Shown here one piece after another: positions 12,807 through 22,148 of a DNA stretch of 22,148 nt; the first letter of the stretch is position 1, and each line of letters starts with the position of its first letter. Origin of the DNA: C7867-001 sp049286905 (GTDB lineage: Bacteria; Patescibacteriota; Minisyncoccia; Phycocordibacterales; Phycocordibacteraceae). A program made the translations under genes and the position numbers. The notes under the pieces were generated by a model, which was given only the letters and a program-made list of their open reading frames with translations, was not told the origin of the DNA and did not search any database. The DNA is taken from contig JBAQEU010000013.1 in the NCBI GenBank assembly GCA_049286905.1, forward strand, positions 1 through 22,148, given 5' to 3'.

Positions 12807-12881
12807 GTCGCGTAGGAGATCAGTCGCTGTGAGCCGAATGTCTCGGCCCACAGTCCGACTATTGAATTGAGGAGAAATGAG

Positions 12882-13322
12882 ATGAAAATCAGGAGACTCT
12901 TACTGCTGTCCCTTGGAATACTGGTTCTATTCCTGCTGTTCTGCGTACTCGCACCGCTGTTCGTATTCCGCAGTTCCCACGTCGCAATCGTGAGTTGCCC
13001 CGTGACAAAAGCGTACTCTGTCATCTCGAAGGAAGACGGAGCGACGACTGTGATGCGCTTCCGGTTCGTGGAGGTCCGGTGCGACTACGCGACAGCCGGT
13101 GCCCCGCCAGCCGAAGTCAACGACGAGACCTATCGTCATGAAGGGGGCACGCGCAGTTTCGACGAGGATGCGAATGCGAGTTTCATAACAAAGGGCGACC
13201 GGTTCATATGCACGACCGAGTGGGCGACTTTCTCGTCGCCATATATGCCCGAATCACTAAACATCTGGGCGACGACGCCGAACAGCCTGAAGGGTTGTCA
13301 TCTCTTCAAACCCAAGACGTAA
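12882..13322 (+). CDS. Cassette 3: 146-aa membrane-anchored or secreted protein, unknown function
   Basis: Not recognised. Residues 1-6 (MKIRRL) are basic, followed by a long hydrophobic helix to about residue 29, so this is a signal anchor or uncleaved signal peptide with the remaining 115 residues outside. That domain has four cysteines (C39, C67, C110, C139), an even number that would allow two disulfides, possibly formed by the DsbA-like protein at 3099-3770. A lipobox is not convincing, because LLFC has Phe before Cys. Start: ATG at 12882 with AGGAG at 12870-12874, 7 nt away; an in-frame TTG at 12867 overlaps the ribosome site and is rejected. It lies in the same cassette array but its body is unrelated in sequence to the others. 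Confidence 0.72.
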   Translation: MKIRRLLLLSLGILVLFLLFCVLAPLFVFRSSHVAIVSCPVTKAYSVISKEDGATTVMRFRFVEVRCDYATAGAPPAEVNDETYRHEGGTRSFDEDANASFITKGDRFICTTEWATFSSPYMPESLNIWATTPNSLKGCHLFKPKT

Positions 13323-13335
13323 GCGTACGTCAAAC

Positions 13336-13375
13336 CGGCGCGGACTGAAAAGTTCCGCGCCGTAACTGTTTTTAT
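13336..13375 (+). terminator. Cassette 3 terminator (repeat copy T3)
   Basis: CGGCGCGGA (13336-13344) pairs with TCCGCGCCG (13354-13362), apex CTGAAAAGT, tail AACTGTTTTTATAC. The stem is shorter than in T1, having lost one G-C pair on both sides together. Confidence 0.85.
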
Positions 13376-13380
13376 ACATT

Positions 13381-13409
13381 CAAGTAAAGAGGTCTGACCT
13401 CCTTACTTG
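13381..13409. repeat. Dispersed palindrome, copy 1
   Basis: Arms CAAGTAAAGAGGTC (13381-13394) and GACCTCCTTACTTG (13396-13409) flank a single T, with one mismatch. The same palindrome recurs at 22066-22092, where the innermost C-G pair is replaced by T-A, a compensatory change. Confidence 0.8.
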
Positions 13410-13413
13410 TGGG

Positions 13414-13486
13414 ATCCTTCGCCATCACCCTGATTCTATCCTGTTTTATGGGTACTTGACAATAGTATTTTGACATGCTACCATGC
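13414..13486. repeat. Duplicate of the dnaG 5' end and cassette 1 promoter
   Basis: This 73-bp stretch aligns without gaps to 11883-11955 at roughly four of five positions. It contains a remnant of the first dnaG codons on the minus strand, the divergent -10 region and the TTGACA promoter that now drives cassette 4. It shows that cassette 4 arose from a duplication that included the cassette 1 promoter region. Confidence 0.85.
13456..13484 (+). promoter_or_regulatory. Promoter of cassette 4
   Basis: TTGACA (13456-13461), a 17-nt spacer and extended -10 TGC-TACCAT (hexamer 13479-13484). The spacing is identical to cassette 1, from which it is duplicated. Confidence 0.75.
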
Positions 13487-13535
13487 ACTCAGACCCAATT
13501 TGAAATTGTTCCAAACATCATTCATGAGGTGCAAA

Positions 13536-13715
13536 ATGAAAACGTCATATATTATTGCAATTGTTTTGTTCGCCATCGGTGCGTCGATTGTCAGGTACAA
13601 CATTGGCTACTCTAGTCCGGCAGGAGGCTTGGCCTGCGCAGGCGGCCTAGGAATCATTGCCATCGCTATATTTTTTGCTCTAAGTGGATGGCTCGACGGA
13701 CCCAGAAAGAAGTAA
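13536..13715 (+). CDS. Cassette 4: 59-aa two-helix membrane protein, unknown function
   Basis: Not recognised. The 59-aa protein has two hydrophobic segments (about residues 5-20 and 30-51) and a basic C-terminal tail (DGPRKK), suggesting a helical hairpin in the membrane with the tail in the cytoplasm. The ATG at 13536 follows GAGG (13526-13529) at 6 nt. A longer in-frame ORF begins at 13470, inside the promoter, and is rejected. The start MKTSY matches the M-x-T-S pattern of cassettes 1 and 2. Size and profile are close to the cassette 1 product, and the promoter is a copy of the cassette 1 promoter, so paralogy with cassette 1 is likely. Confidence 0.7.
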   Translation: MKTSYIIAIVLFAIGASIVRYNIGYSSPAGGLACAGGLGIIAIAIFFALSGWLDGPRKK

Positions 13716-13722
13716 TAACGAA

Positions 13723-13765
13723 ACGGCGTGGAAGACTGAAAGTTTTCCACGCCGTAACTATTTTT
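13723..13765 (+). terminator. Cassette 4 terminator (repeat copy T4)
   Basis: ACGGCGTGGAA (13723-13733) pairs with TTCCACGCCGT (13745-13755), tail AACTATTTTTATAC. Relative to T1, a C-G pair became T-A and a G-C pair became A-T, with both sides changed together. Confidence 0.88.
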
Positions 13766-13814
13766 ATACTTCCCCACTAGAGCGAGTAGTTTGCAAAATC
13801 GGACAGTTGCGCAG

Positions 13815-13885
13815 GCGTTCATGCCCGGTCTTTTGGCATTTGCGAAGCGCACTATTCTGATAGTGCTATGCCAAAAGATGAACGC
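13815..13885. other. Large bulged stem-loop, non-coding
   Basis: GCGTTCAT (13815-13822), a 7-nt bulge, then CTTTTGGCAT (13830-13839) pair with the uninterrupted ATGCCAAAAG-ATGAACGC (13868-13885). An inner hairpin GCACTAT-tctg-ATAGTGC (13849-13866) caps it. About 25 base pairs in total. It could be a structured RNA or the footprint of a small palindromic mobile element. No promoter or ORF was identified for it. Confidence 0.55.
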
Positions 13886-13921
13886 TGAAGCATACTAGAC
13901 GTACTCCCGGTGCTCCCCTCG

Positions 13922-13949
13922 AAAATAACACTGAGGACAGTGTTATTTT
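13922..13949. terminator. AT-rich hairpin, possible bidirectional terminator
   Basis: AAAATAACACT (13922-13932) pairs perfectly with AGTGTTATTTT (13939-13949). The T-run is part of the stem on both strands, so it could end transcription from either side. Confidence 0.5.
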
Positions 13950-13971
13950 ACTCGGTACGCTTGGTAGTAAG

Positions 13972-13995
13972 AAAACGGCCCGCTGGGGCCGTTTT
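13972..13995 (-). terminator. rpoBC operon terminator
   Basis: AAAACGGCCC (13972-13981) and GGGCCGTTTT (13986-13995) form a perfect 10-bp stem with a 4-nt loop, followed on the minus strand by TTTTC. It lies about 60 nt after the rpoC stop. Confidence 0.8.
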
Positions 13996-14055
13996 CGATT
14001 CAGTAGAATCGCCTACTGGGCTGCTGTCCGATTTTATAAACTGCGAGCGAAACCC

Positions 14056-17781
<3,726 letters not shown>

Positions 17782-17803
17782 AGTAGTAGAAGAGATTAAT
17801 AAA

Positions 17804-20800
17804 TTATGCTTCCGTCTCCGGCGGGAGATTCATCGGCTCGACATCGAGCGCGAGACCGCGGATCTGGTTGGTAAGGACTGCGAAGGATGCCGGTGTGCCG
17901 GTGTGGCTGATCGGCTCGCCCTTCACGATTGCGTCAAAGGCGGCTGAGCGGCCCTGAATATCGTCGGACTTGATAGTGAGCATCTCGCGAAGCGTGTAGG
18001 CCGCGCCGTAGCCGAGGAGTGCCCACACTTCCATTTCGCCGAAACGCTGACCGCCGTTCTGCGCCTTGCCGCCGAGCGGCTGCTGGGTGATGAGGCTGTA
18101 CGGACCGATGGAACGCATGTGGATCTTGTCTTCCACCATGTGATGGAGTTTCAAGATGTACATGTACCCGACGGCGATAGTCTGTGCGAACGCTTCGCCG
18201 GATTGACCGTCGTAGAGTTGCATCTTGCCGGAGCGGTCGAAGCCAGCGGCCTCGAGCTCGTCACGGATCTCGTCTGGTGTCGCACCAGCAAATGGCGGAA
18301 CGACTGCCTGGTACCCGAGCGAGTGTGCCGCGAGACCGAGGTGCATTTCGAGAATCTGACCGAGGTTCATACGGCTCGGGACGCCGAGCGGAGTGAGGAT
18401 GATGTCCACCGGGTTGCCGTCCTTATCGAATGGCATGTCAGCGACAGGAAGCACGCGGGAGATAACACCCTTGTTACCGTGGCGACCGGCGAGCTTGTCG
18501 CCGACCGAAACGTTACGCACCTGTGCGACGGTGACGACAATCTTCTTGATGATGCCGCTCTCGAGCTGGTCGCCCTTCTCGCGTGAGAAGACGCGCACGC
18601 CGATCACGCGTCCGCGCTTGCCGCCCTCCATGCGGAGGCTGGTGTCCTTCACGTCTTTGGCTTTGTCGCCGAAGATCGAGCGGAGGAGACGCTCTTCTGG
18701 CGTGAGCTGTGTCTCGCCCTTCGGGGTGACCTTACCGACGAGGATGTCGCCTGAGCGCACTTCTGCGCCAATGCGGATGACGCCTTCTTCGTCGAGGTTC
18801 TTCAAGCGGAGCTCGCCGACGTTCGGGATGTCGTGAGTCGTCGTCTCAGCACCGAGCTTTGTGTCGCGCACAACACAATCGAAATCTTCGATGTGCACCG
18901 TGGTGAACTTCGCCTCTTCGACGAGTCGCTCGGAGATGATGATGGCGTCTTCGTAGTTCGCGCCGTTCCAGCTCATGAATGCAACGCGCACGTTCTGACC
19001 GAGCGCGAGCTGGCCCTGGTCGGTCGAGGAGTTGTCTGCGAGCACATCGCCCTTCTTCACTTTGTCGCCGAGCACGACCGATGGACGGTGCATGAAGGTC
19101 GAGTTCTGGTTGGTCTGGGTGATGCCCTGGAGGTGATAGTCCTTCTTCTTCCCTTCCTTGTTTTCGACAGTCACCTTGCGCGCATCGACATAGGTCACCT
19201 CGCCTGCTTCGAGAGCGAGGATGAGGCGGCCAGTAGAGCGAGCCGCAGGCTCTTCGATACCGGTAGAGACGAGCGCCGCCTCAGGGATGAGGAGCGGAGT
19301 CGCCTGCTTCTGCATGTTGCTACCCATGAGCGCGCGGTTCGCGTCGTCGTGGTCGACGAACGGAATCATGCAAGTGGCCACGGAGAACATCTGGTACGTC
19401 GAAGCGTCCATGAGTGTGATCATGTCGCGCGGGACGATGATTGGATCGCCCTTGTAGCGAGCTTCGACTGAGTCGGTCACGATGCGGCCGTCCTTGTCGA
19501 GCTTGGTCGCGCCGTGCGCAACGTACTCGAGCTCTTCGTCGAGTGCATTCAAGTGGACGATCTCGTCGGTCACCTTGCCCTTAGCAACGCGGACATACGG
19601 AGTCTCGATGACGCCGAAGTCGTTGGTGCGAGCGTGGGTCGCGAGACGGAGGATGAGGCCGATGTTCTGGCCTTCCGGCGTGTGAATCGGACAGAGGCGG
19701 CCGTAGTGGGACGGGTGCACGTCGCGCACTTCGAAGCCGGCACGCTCACGAGTGAGGCCGCCGGGACCGAGTGCCGAGACCGTGCGCATGTTCTCGAGCT
19801 CAGCGAGGATGTTCTGCTGGTCCATGAACTGCGAGAGCTGATTGGCTGTGAAGAATTCGTGCACGGACGCATGGAACGGACGCGGGTTCACGAGCGCCAT
19901 CGGAAGCGTCGTCTCGCTCTCGATAGTACTCATGCGATCCTGAATATTGCGCTTCATGCGGCTCATGCCGACGCGCATACGCGCCTGGAGGAGCTCGCCG
20001 ACGAAACGCACGCGGCGGAAGCCGAGGTGGTCGATGTCGTCTGGGCGTGCCGAAGGGTCGGCGTTCAGCTTCACAATCTCTGAAATGATGCGGGTGAAAT
20101 CTGCGAGCGTGAGGGTGCGCTTTTCGAGCGCCTTCTCGGTGGTCGGGAGACCGAAACGCGAGTTGAGGCGTGCGCGGCCGACCTTACCGAGGTCGTAGCG
20201 TTCGACTGAGAAGAGCGACTGCACGAAGTTCTTCGCGTTCTCTGGGGTGGCAAGATCGCCATCGCGCATGCGGCGATGGATCTCGACGTACGCTTCCTCG
20301 ACTGACTTCGCTTCGTCGTGGACGAGCGTTGCTTCCATAGCGGCTTTCGCGGCAGGATCCTTCTCGAAGTGCTTGAGCACTTCCTTGCCCAAACCTCCGC
20401 CGAAGACCGTGAGGATCTGCGAGACCGGGAACTTGCGCTTGCGGTCGATCTTCATGAAGATTGCGCCATCCGCCTCAGAGTCGATTTCGATCCAGACGCC
20501 GCGAAGCGGGATAATCTTCGAACCGAAGAACTGCTTGCCGCGGATGAGCTCAGAAACGAAGAAAGCCCCGAAGCTACGGGCGAGCTGAGGGACGATGGCA
20601 CGCTCCACGCCGGAGACGATGAACGAGCCGTGCGGCGTCATCATCGGCATGTCGGTGAGGAAAATCTCCTGAGTCTTTTCTGAACCGAAGGTCTTGTTGA
20701 CGAGCTTTACGGTCGCCTTAATAGGCGCCTCGTAAGTACGGATGTTTTCACGAGCGAACGCTTCGTCGTATTTCGGTTCGCCAATTTCAAAACTCTCGAA

Positions 20801-20980
20801 CTGAAGTTCGAATTTCTTTCCTGAATAATCAGTGATAGGCGAGAACTCTTTGAAGAGTTCCATGAGGCCGTCTTTCAAAAGCCAATCAAACGAACTGCGC
20901 TGGTGCCCGACGAAGTCCGGAAATTGGACGGATGGGGCCTTGTACGAACCGAAGGTCTTCTGGACGAGTTTTTTGCGCAT
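17804..20980 (-). CDS. rpoB: DNA-directed RNA polymerase subunit beta
   Basis: The 1058-aa second large subunit of RNA polymerase is shorter than the 1342 aa of E. coli because lineage-specific insertions are absent. Visible: RSSFDWLL near the N-terminus, the fork loop and rifampicin region (residues 376-402, FFTANQLSQFMDQ and LSALGPGG-like VSALGPGGLTRERAGFE), HYGRLCPIHTPEGQNIGLI, the GQNVRVAFMSWNGANYEDA segment, the GRHGNKGVIS catalytic lysine region, and the C-terminal EVWALLGYGAAYTLREMLT that packs on beta'. The rifampicin pocket has natural substitutions (N397 and T400 for E. coli H526 and R529). No Shine-Dalgarno site near the ATG. It heads the rpoBC operon; the usual rplJL genes are not directly upstream. 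Confidence 0.98.
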   Translation of the reverse strand: MRKKLVQKTFGSYKAPSVQFPDFVGHQRSSFDWLLKDGLMELFKEFSPITDYSGKKFELQFESFEIGEPKYDEAFARENIRTYEAPIKATVKLVNKTFGSEKTQEIFLTDMPMMTPHGSFIVSGVERAIVPQLARSFGAFFVSELIRGKQFFGSKIIPLRGVWIEIDSEADGAIFMKIDRKRKFPVSQILTVFGGGLGKEVLKHFEKDPAAKAAMEATLVHDEAKSVEEAYVEIHRRMRDGDLATPENAKNFVQSLFSVERYDLGKVGRARLNSRFGLPTTEKALEKRTLTLADFTRIISEIVKLNADPSARPDDIDHLGFRRVRFVGELLQARMRVGMSRMKRNIQDRMSTIESETTLPMALVNPRPFHASVHEFFTANQLSQFMDQQNILAELENMRTVSALGPGGLTRERAGFEVRDVHPSHYGRLCPIHTPEGQNIGLILRLATHARTNDFGVIETPYVRVAKGKVTDEIVHLNALDEELEYVAHGATKLDKDGRIVTDSVEARYKGDPIIVPRDMITLMDASTYQMFSVATCMIPFVDHDDANRALMGSNMQKQATPLLIPEAALVSTGIEEPAARSTGRLILALEAGEVTYVDARKVTVENKEGKKKDYHLQGITQTNQNSTFMHRPSVVLGDKVKKGDVLADNSSTDQGQLALGQNVRVAFMSWNGANYEDAIIISERLVEEAKFTTVHIEDFDCVVRDTKLGAETTTHDIPNVGELRLKNLDEEGVIRIGAEVRSGDILVGKVTPKGETQLTPEERLLRSIFGDKAKDVKDTSLRMEGGKRGRVIGVRVFSREKGDQLESGIIKKIVVTVAQVRNVSVGDKLAGRHGNKGVISRVLPVADMPFDKDGNPVDIILTPLGVPSRMNLGQILEMHLGLAAHSLGYQAVVPPFAGATPDEIRDELEAAGFDRSGKMQLYDGQSGEAFAQTIAVGYMYILKLHHMVEDKIHMRSIGPYSLITQQPLGGKAQNGGQRFGEMEVWALLGYGAAYTLREMLTIKSDDIQGRSAAFDAIVKGEPISHTGTPASFAVLTNQIRGLALDVEPMNLPPETEA

Positions 20981-21141
20981 GTGGTAGTTGCGTAATTTTA
21001 TTAATTCTCCCTTTTTGTCGCCCTATATATACAAATGCGAACGCACGGACACAGTCCGTTCTCGCTCTCGCGTTCTTCCTTATTTCCCGTATTGGTTCCT
21101 GTGGCCCAGCCCTCCGTTACTCAGTCGTATCTTAGGTCTTC

Positions 21142-21171
21142 ACTATACCACCCCCGCCCCAAGCTGCGCAA
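21142..21171 (-). promoter_or_regulatory. Candidate rpoBC promoter with a long leader
   Basis: On the minus strand TTGCGC (21171-21166), an 18-nt spacer and TATAGT (21147-21142) precede rpoB by about 160 nt. A second -10-like TAAAAT lies about 14 nt before the rpoB ATG and could give a short-leader transcript. The gap 20981-21194 holds no gene that I could support. Confidence 0.45.
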
Positions 21172-21194
21172 GGGGCGGCACCGGACCCTGGGGA

Positions 21195-21226
21195 CAGAAA
21201 AAGGCGGATCCGGAGATCCGCCTTTC
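21195..21226 (-). terminator. Terminator of the 207-aa membrane protein gene
   Basis: AAAGGCGGATC (21200-21210) and GATCCGCCTTT (21215-21225) form a perfect 11-bp stem with a 4-nt loop, and the minus strand continues with T residues. It separates the orphan gene from the rpoBC operon. Confidence 0.87.
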
Positions 21227-21247
21227 CAAAAGGTCGACAACAAGCGA

Positions 21248-21871
21248 CTACTCCTTGCTTTCGAGCCGCTTCTTTGCCTCCTCGAAATACTTCGCGTAAC
21301 CGCCTTCGGCCACAAGACCAAGCCGCCGCAGGGTGTCGTACTTCGTCGACATGTCATGGTTCGTCCGGTCGTGCTTCATGACCAGATACGCTTCGCATTC
21401 CAGAAGCCTGTCAGTAGCATGCTTCAGGCGCTCGTACCCCAACCATGCAAGTTCATGTGGTGCTATCCCGCTCCATTTGCAGAACTCCGAGAGGTCACCG
21501 CAGAACTGTTCGATGCTGAGAACCTCTTGAAGCGAAGGATATTCGTGTTCAAAGGACAAATGAAACAGCACCAAAGAGGTGACCAATATGACCAATATGG
21601 CGCACGGCACCGAGAGAAGAATCCCAGCGAGGGGATGCTTGTCAGACAACACCCAGTAACCGACCCCTTCAAACAACAACACAATACACAGCGCGATTAC
21701 GATGCACAGTAGTGTGGTCTGCCCTCTTGCTTCCCGCCGGCGAAGCGAGGTGTCCATCGGGCTCACTCCAAACTTCGTCTTCCAGGCTTCATCAAGCTGG
21801 CCCGGAATACGACGCAATAGAGCGAGACGAGCCAAGTCCTCAAGGGATATCGGCAGTTTGATGCTTTTCAT
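21248..21871 (-). CDS. Two-helix membrane protein, function unknown
   Basis: Not recognised. The 207-aa protein has a cytoplasmic-looking basic N-terminal segment (SLRRREARG, residues 42-50), two membrane helices (about 52-71 and 82-105), and a C-terminal half of about 100 residues that is charged and probably helical, with cysteines at 124, 131 and 159. The ATG at 21871 follows a strong AAAGGAG at an 8-nt distance. It is monocistronic, with its own promoter, a leader of about 135 nt that can fold, and its own terminator, and it lies upstream of rpoBC in the same direction. The layout matches the small-gene cassettes, though this protein is longer. Confidence 0.75.
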   Translation of the reverse strand: MKSIKLPISLEDLARLALLRRIPGQLDEAWKTKFGVSPMDTSLRRREARGQTTLLCIVIALCIVLLFEGVGYWVLSDKHPLAGILLSVPCAILVILVTSLVLFHLSFEHEYPSLQEVLSIEQFCGDLSEFCKWSGIAPHELAWLGYERLKHATDRLLECEAYLVMKHDRTNHDMSTKYDTLRRLGLVAEGGYAKYFEEAKKRLESKE

Positions 21872-21904
21872 AGAAAGAGCTCCTTTTCTTTAAAGTAGCC
21901 GTTC

Positions 21905-22006
21905 GTGGCCGAATGGTGGAGGCGTTCGTGCCCCGTCAGTAGCCCAGGGTTCGTCCCGAGCACTGACTTTTCATCATTCACCTGCGCCGTAAAGTGCGTC
22001 GCAGGT
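21905..22006 (-). other. Structured 5' leader of the 207-aa protein gene
   Basis: Read on the minus strand, the leader holds a stem ACCTGCG/CGCAGGT (22006-21980), then a longer stem closed by GTCAGT/ACTGAC (21967-21935) with inner GGG/CCC pairs and two bulged bases, then a direct repeat CACGAACG. It matches no riboswitch class that I know. It may be a cis-acting regulatory RNA. Confidence 0.45.
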
Positions 22007-22012
22007 AGCCTG

Positions 22013-22041
22013 TATATAACAATATTTTACCAAAACCACAA
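22013..22041 (-). promoter_or_regulatory. Promoter of the 207-aa protein gene
   Basis: On the minus strand TTGTGG (22041-22036), a 17-nt spacer and TATATA (22018-22013). Transcription would start near 22006, at the first leader stem. Confidence 0.65.
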
Positions 22042-22045
22042 CCCC

Positions 22046-22064
22046 GTGGCGGTCCGACCGCCAC
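22046..22064. repeat. Perfect palindrome next to the promoter
   Basis: GTGGCGGTC-C-GACCGCCAC is a perfect 9-1-9 inverted repeat 5 nt upstream of the -35 box. It may be an operator or part of a palindromic repeat, since another palindrome begins 2 nt later. Confidence 0.6.
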
Positions 22065-22065
22065 A

Positions 22066-22092
22066 AAGTAAAGAGGTTTAACCTCTTTACTT
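22066..22092. repeat. Dispersed palindrome, copy 2
   Basis: Arms AAGTAAAGAGGTT (22066-22078) and AACCTCTTTACTT (22080-22092) flank a single T, with no mismatch. It is the second copy of the palindrome at 13381-13409. Confidence 0.85.
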
Positions 22093-22115
22093 GCAGGGCT
22101 TGTGACAAAACAACA

Positions 22116-22137
22116 CCGCCCCGATGTTCTGGGGCGG
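22116..22137 (-). terminator. Probable terminator of a gene to the right of the window
   Basis: CCGCCCC (22116-22122) and GGGGCGG (22131-22137) form a 7-bp G-C stem, followed on the minus strand by the T-rich TGTTGTTTTG. It would end a minus-strand transcript entering from the right. Confidence 0.6.
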
Positions 22138-22148
22138 CTGGATTGCGC

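Noticed and set aside
12942..12944. Lipoprotein signal in the cassette 3 protein (LLFC)
   Set aside because: The residue before the cysteine is phenylalanine instead of a small residue, and the hydrophobic stretch continues past it.
13470..13535. Upstream start for the cassette 4 protein
   Set aside because: It falls inside the promoter; the ATG at 13536 has its own GAGG.
12195..13765. Integron cassette array with attC sites
   Set aside because: The repeated hairpins have U-runs and behave like terminators, each unit has its own promoter, no GTTRRRY core sites are seen, and no integrase gene lies nearby.
12195..13765. CRISPR array
   Set aside because: Repeats are spaced hundreds of bases apart, contain ORFs between them and differ in sequence; no short regular spacers.
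13922..13995. 6S RNA or tmRNA gene in the block before rpoC
   Set aside because: The hairpins are short and perfect, with no tmRNA tag or tRNA-like ends and no 6S-type open central bubble.
21905..21975. tRNA-Ser/Leu-like gene (a GTGGCCGAATGGT D-arm-like stretch)
   Set aside because: No acceptor stem or proper anticodon and T arms can be formed. The TTC-containing segment has only a 3-bp stem, and the region fits better as the leader of the minus-strand gene.

Overview
The window is a compact, GC-rich bacterial core-genome segment holding mainly replication, transcription and translation genes. All stops fit the standard bacterial code and TGA is a stop (hisS, two small genes), so this is not a TGA-recoding lineage. 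Compact RpoB (1058 aa) and RpoC (1241 aa), a UvrD helicase fused to a nuclease, very tight spacing and many small orphan genes suggest a Candidate Phyla Radiation (Patescibacteria, perhaps Parcubacteria) genome. That placement is inference from gene content, not a phylogeny.

Left part (1-6574): the 3' part of prmC (+), hisS (+), a DEDDy-type exonuclease (+), a small membrane protein with its own terminator (+), a membrane-anchored DsbA-like thioredoxin (+), and a convergent UvrD/PD-(D/E)XK helicase-nuclease (-). Middle (6676-8785): an AT-richer restriction-modification island. Its N6-adenine-type methyltransferase carries an N-terminal excisionase/MerR-like helix-turn-helix, and its PD-(D/E)XK endonuclease is tail-to-tail with it and only 6 nt behind rpoD. 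Next, on the minus strand, is the classical dnaG-rpoD pair.

Between dnaG and rpoC (about 11.9-13.8 kb) lie four tandem plus-strand cassettes. Each has a TTGACA / TGC-TA... promoter, a 5' leader that can form a hairpin, a Shine-Dalgarno site, one small ORF (two predicted two-helix membrane proteins of 56 and 59 aa, one soluble 77-aa protein, one 146-aa membrane-anchored protein with an extracytoplasmic domain) and a nearly identical terminator whose stem covaries between copies. Palindromic operator-like sites sit at or upstream of three of the promoters. Cassette 4 carries a copy of the dnaG 5' end, so the array grew by duplication. I did not recognise any of these proteins. I consider this array the most novel part of the window. 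It is followed by a structured non-coding block and the rpoBC terminator.

Right part (14056-22148): rpoC and rpoB (minus strand), then a two-helix membrane protein with a clear promoter, a long structured leader and a terminator. The extreme right end holds adjacent palindromes, one of them a second copy of a palindrome from the cassette array.

A pattern runs through the whole window. Every housekeeping gene and both restriction-modification genes lack a clear Shine-Dalgarno site, and several have a -10 box so close to the start codon that the mRNA would be leaderless or nearly so. All six small or orphan membrane-protein-type genes have a good Shine-Dalgarno site and their own terminator. 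Two translation-initiation modes therefore appear to separate core genes from the orphan-cassette class.
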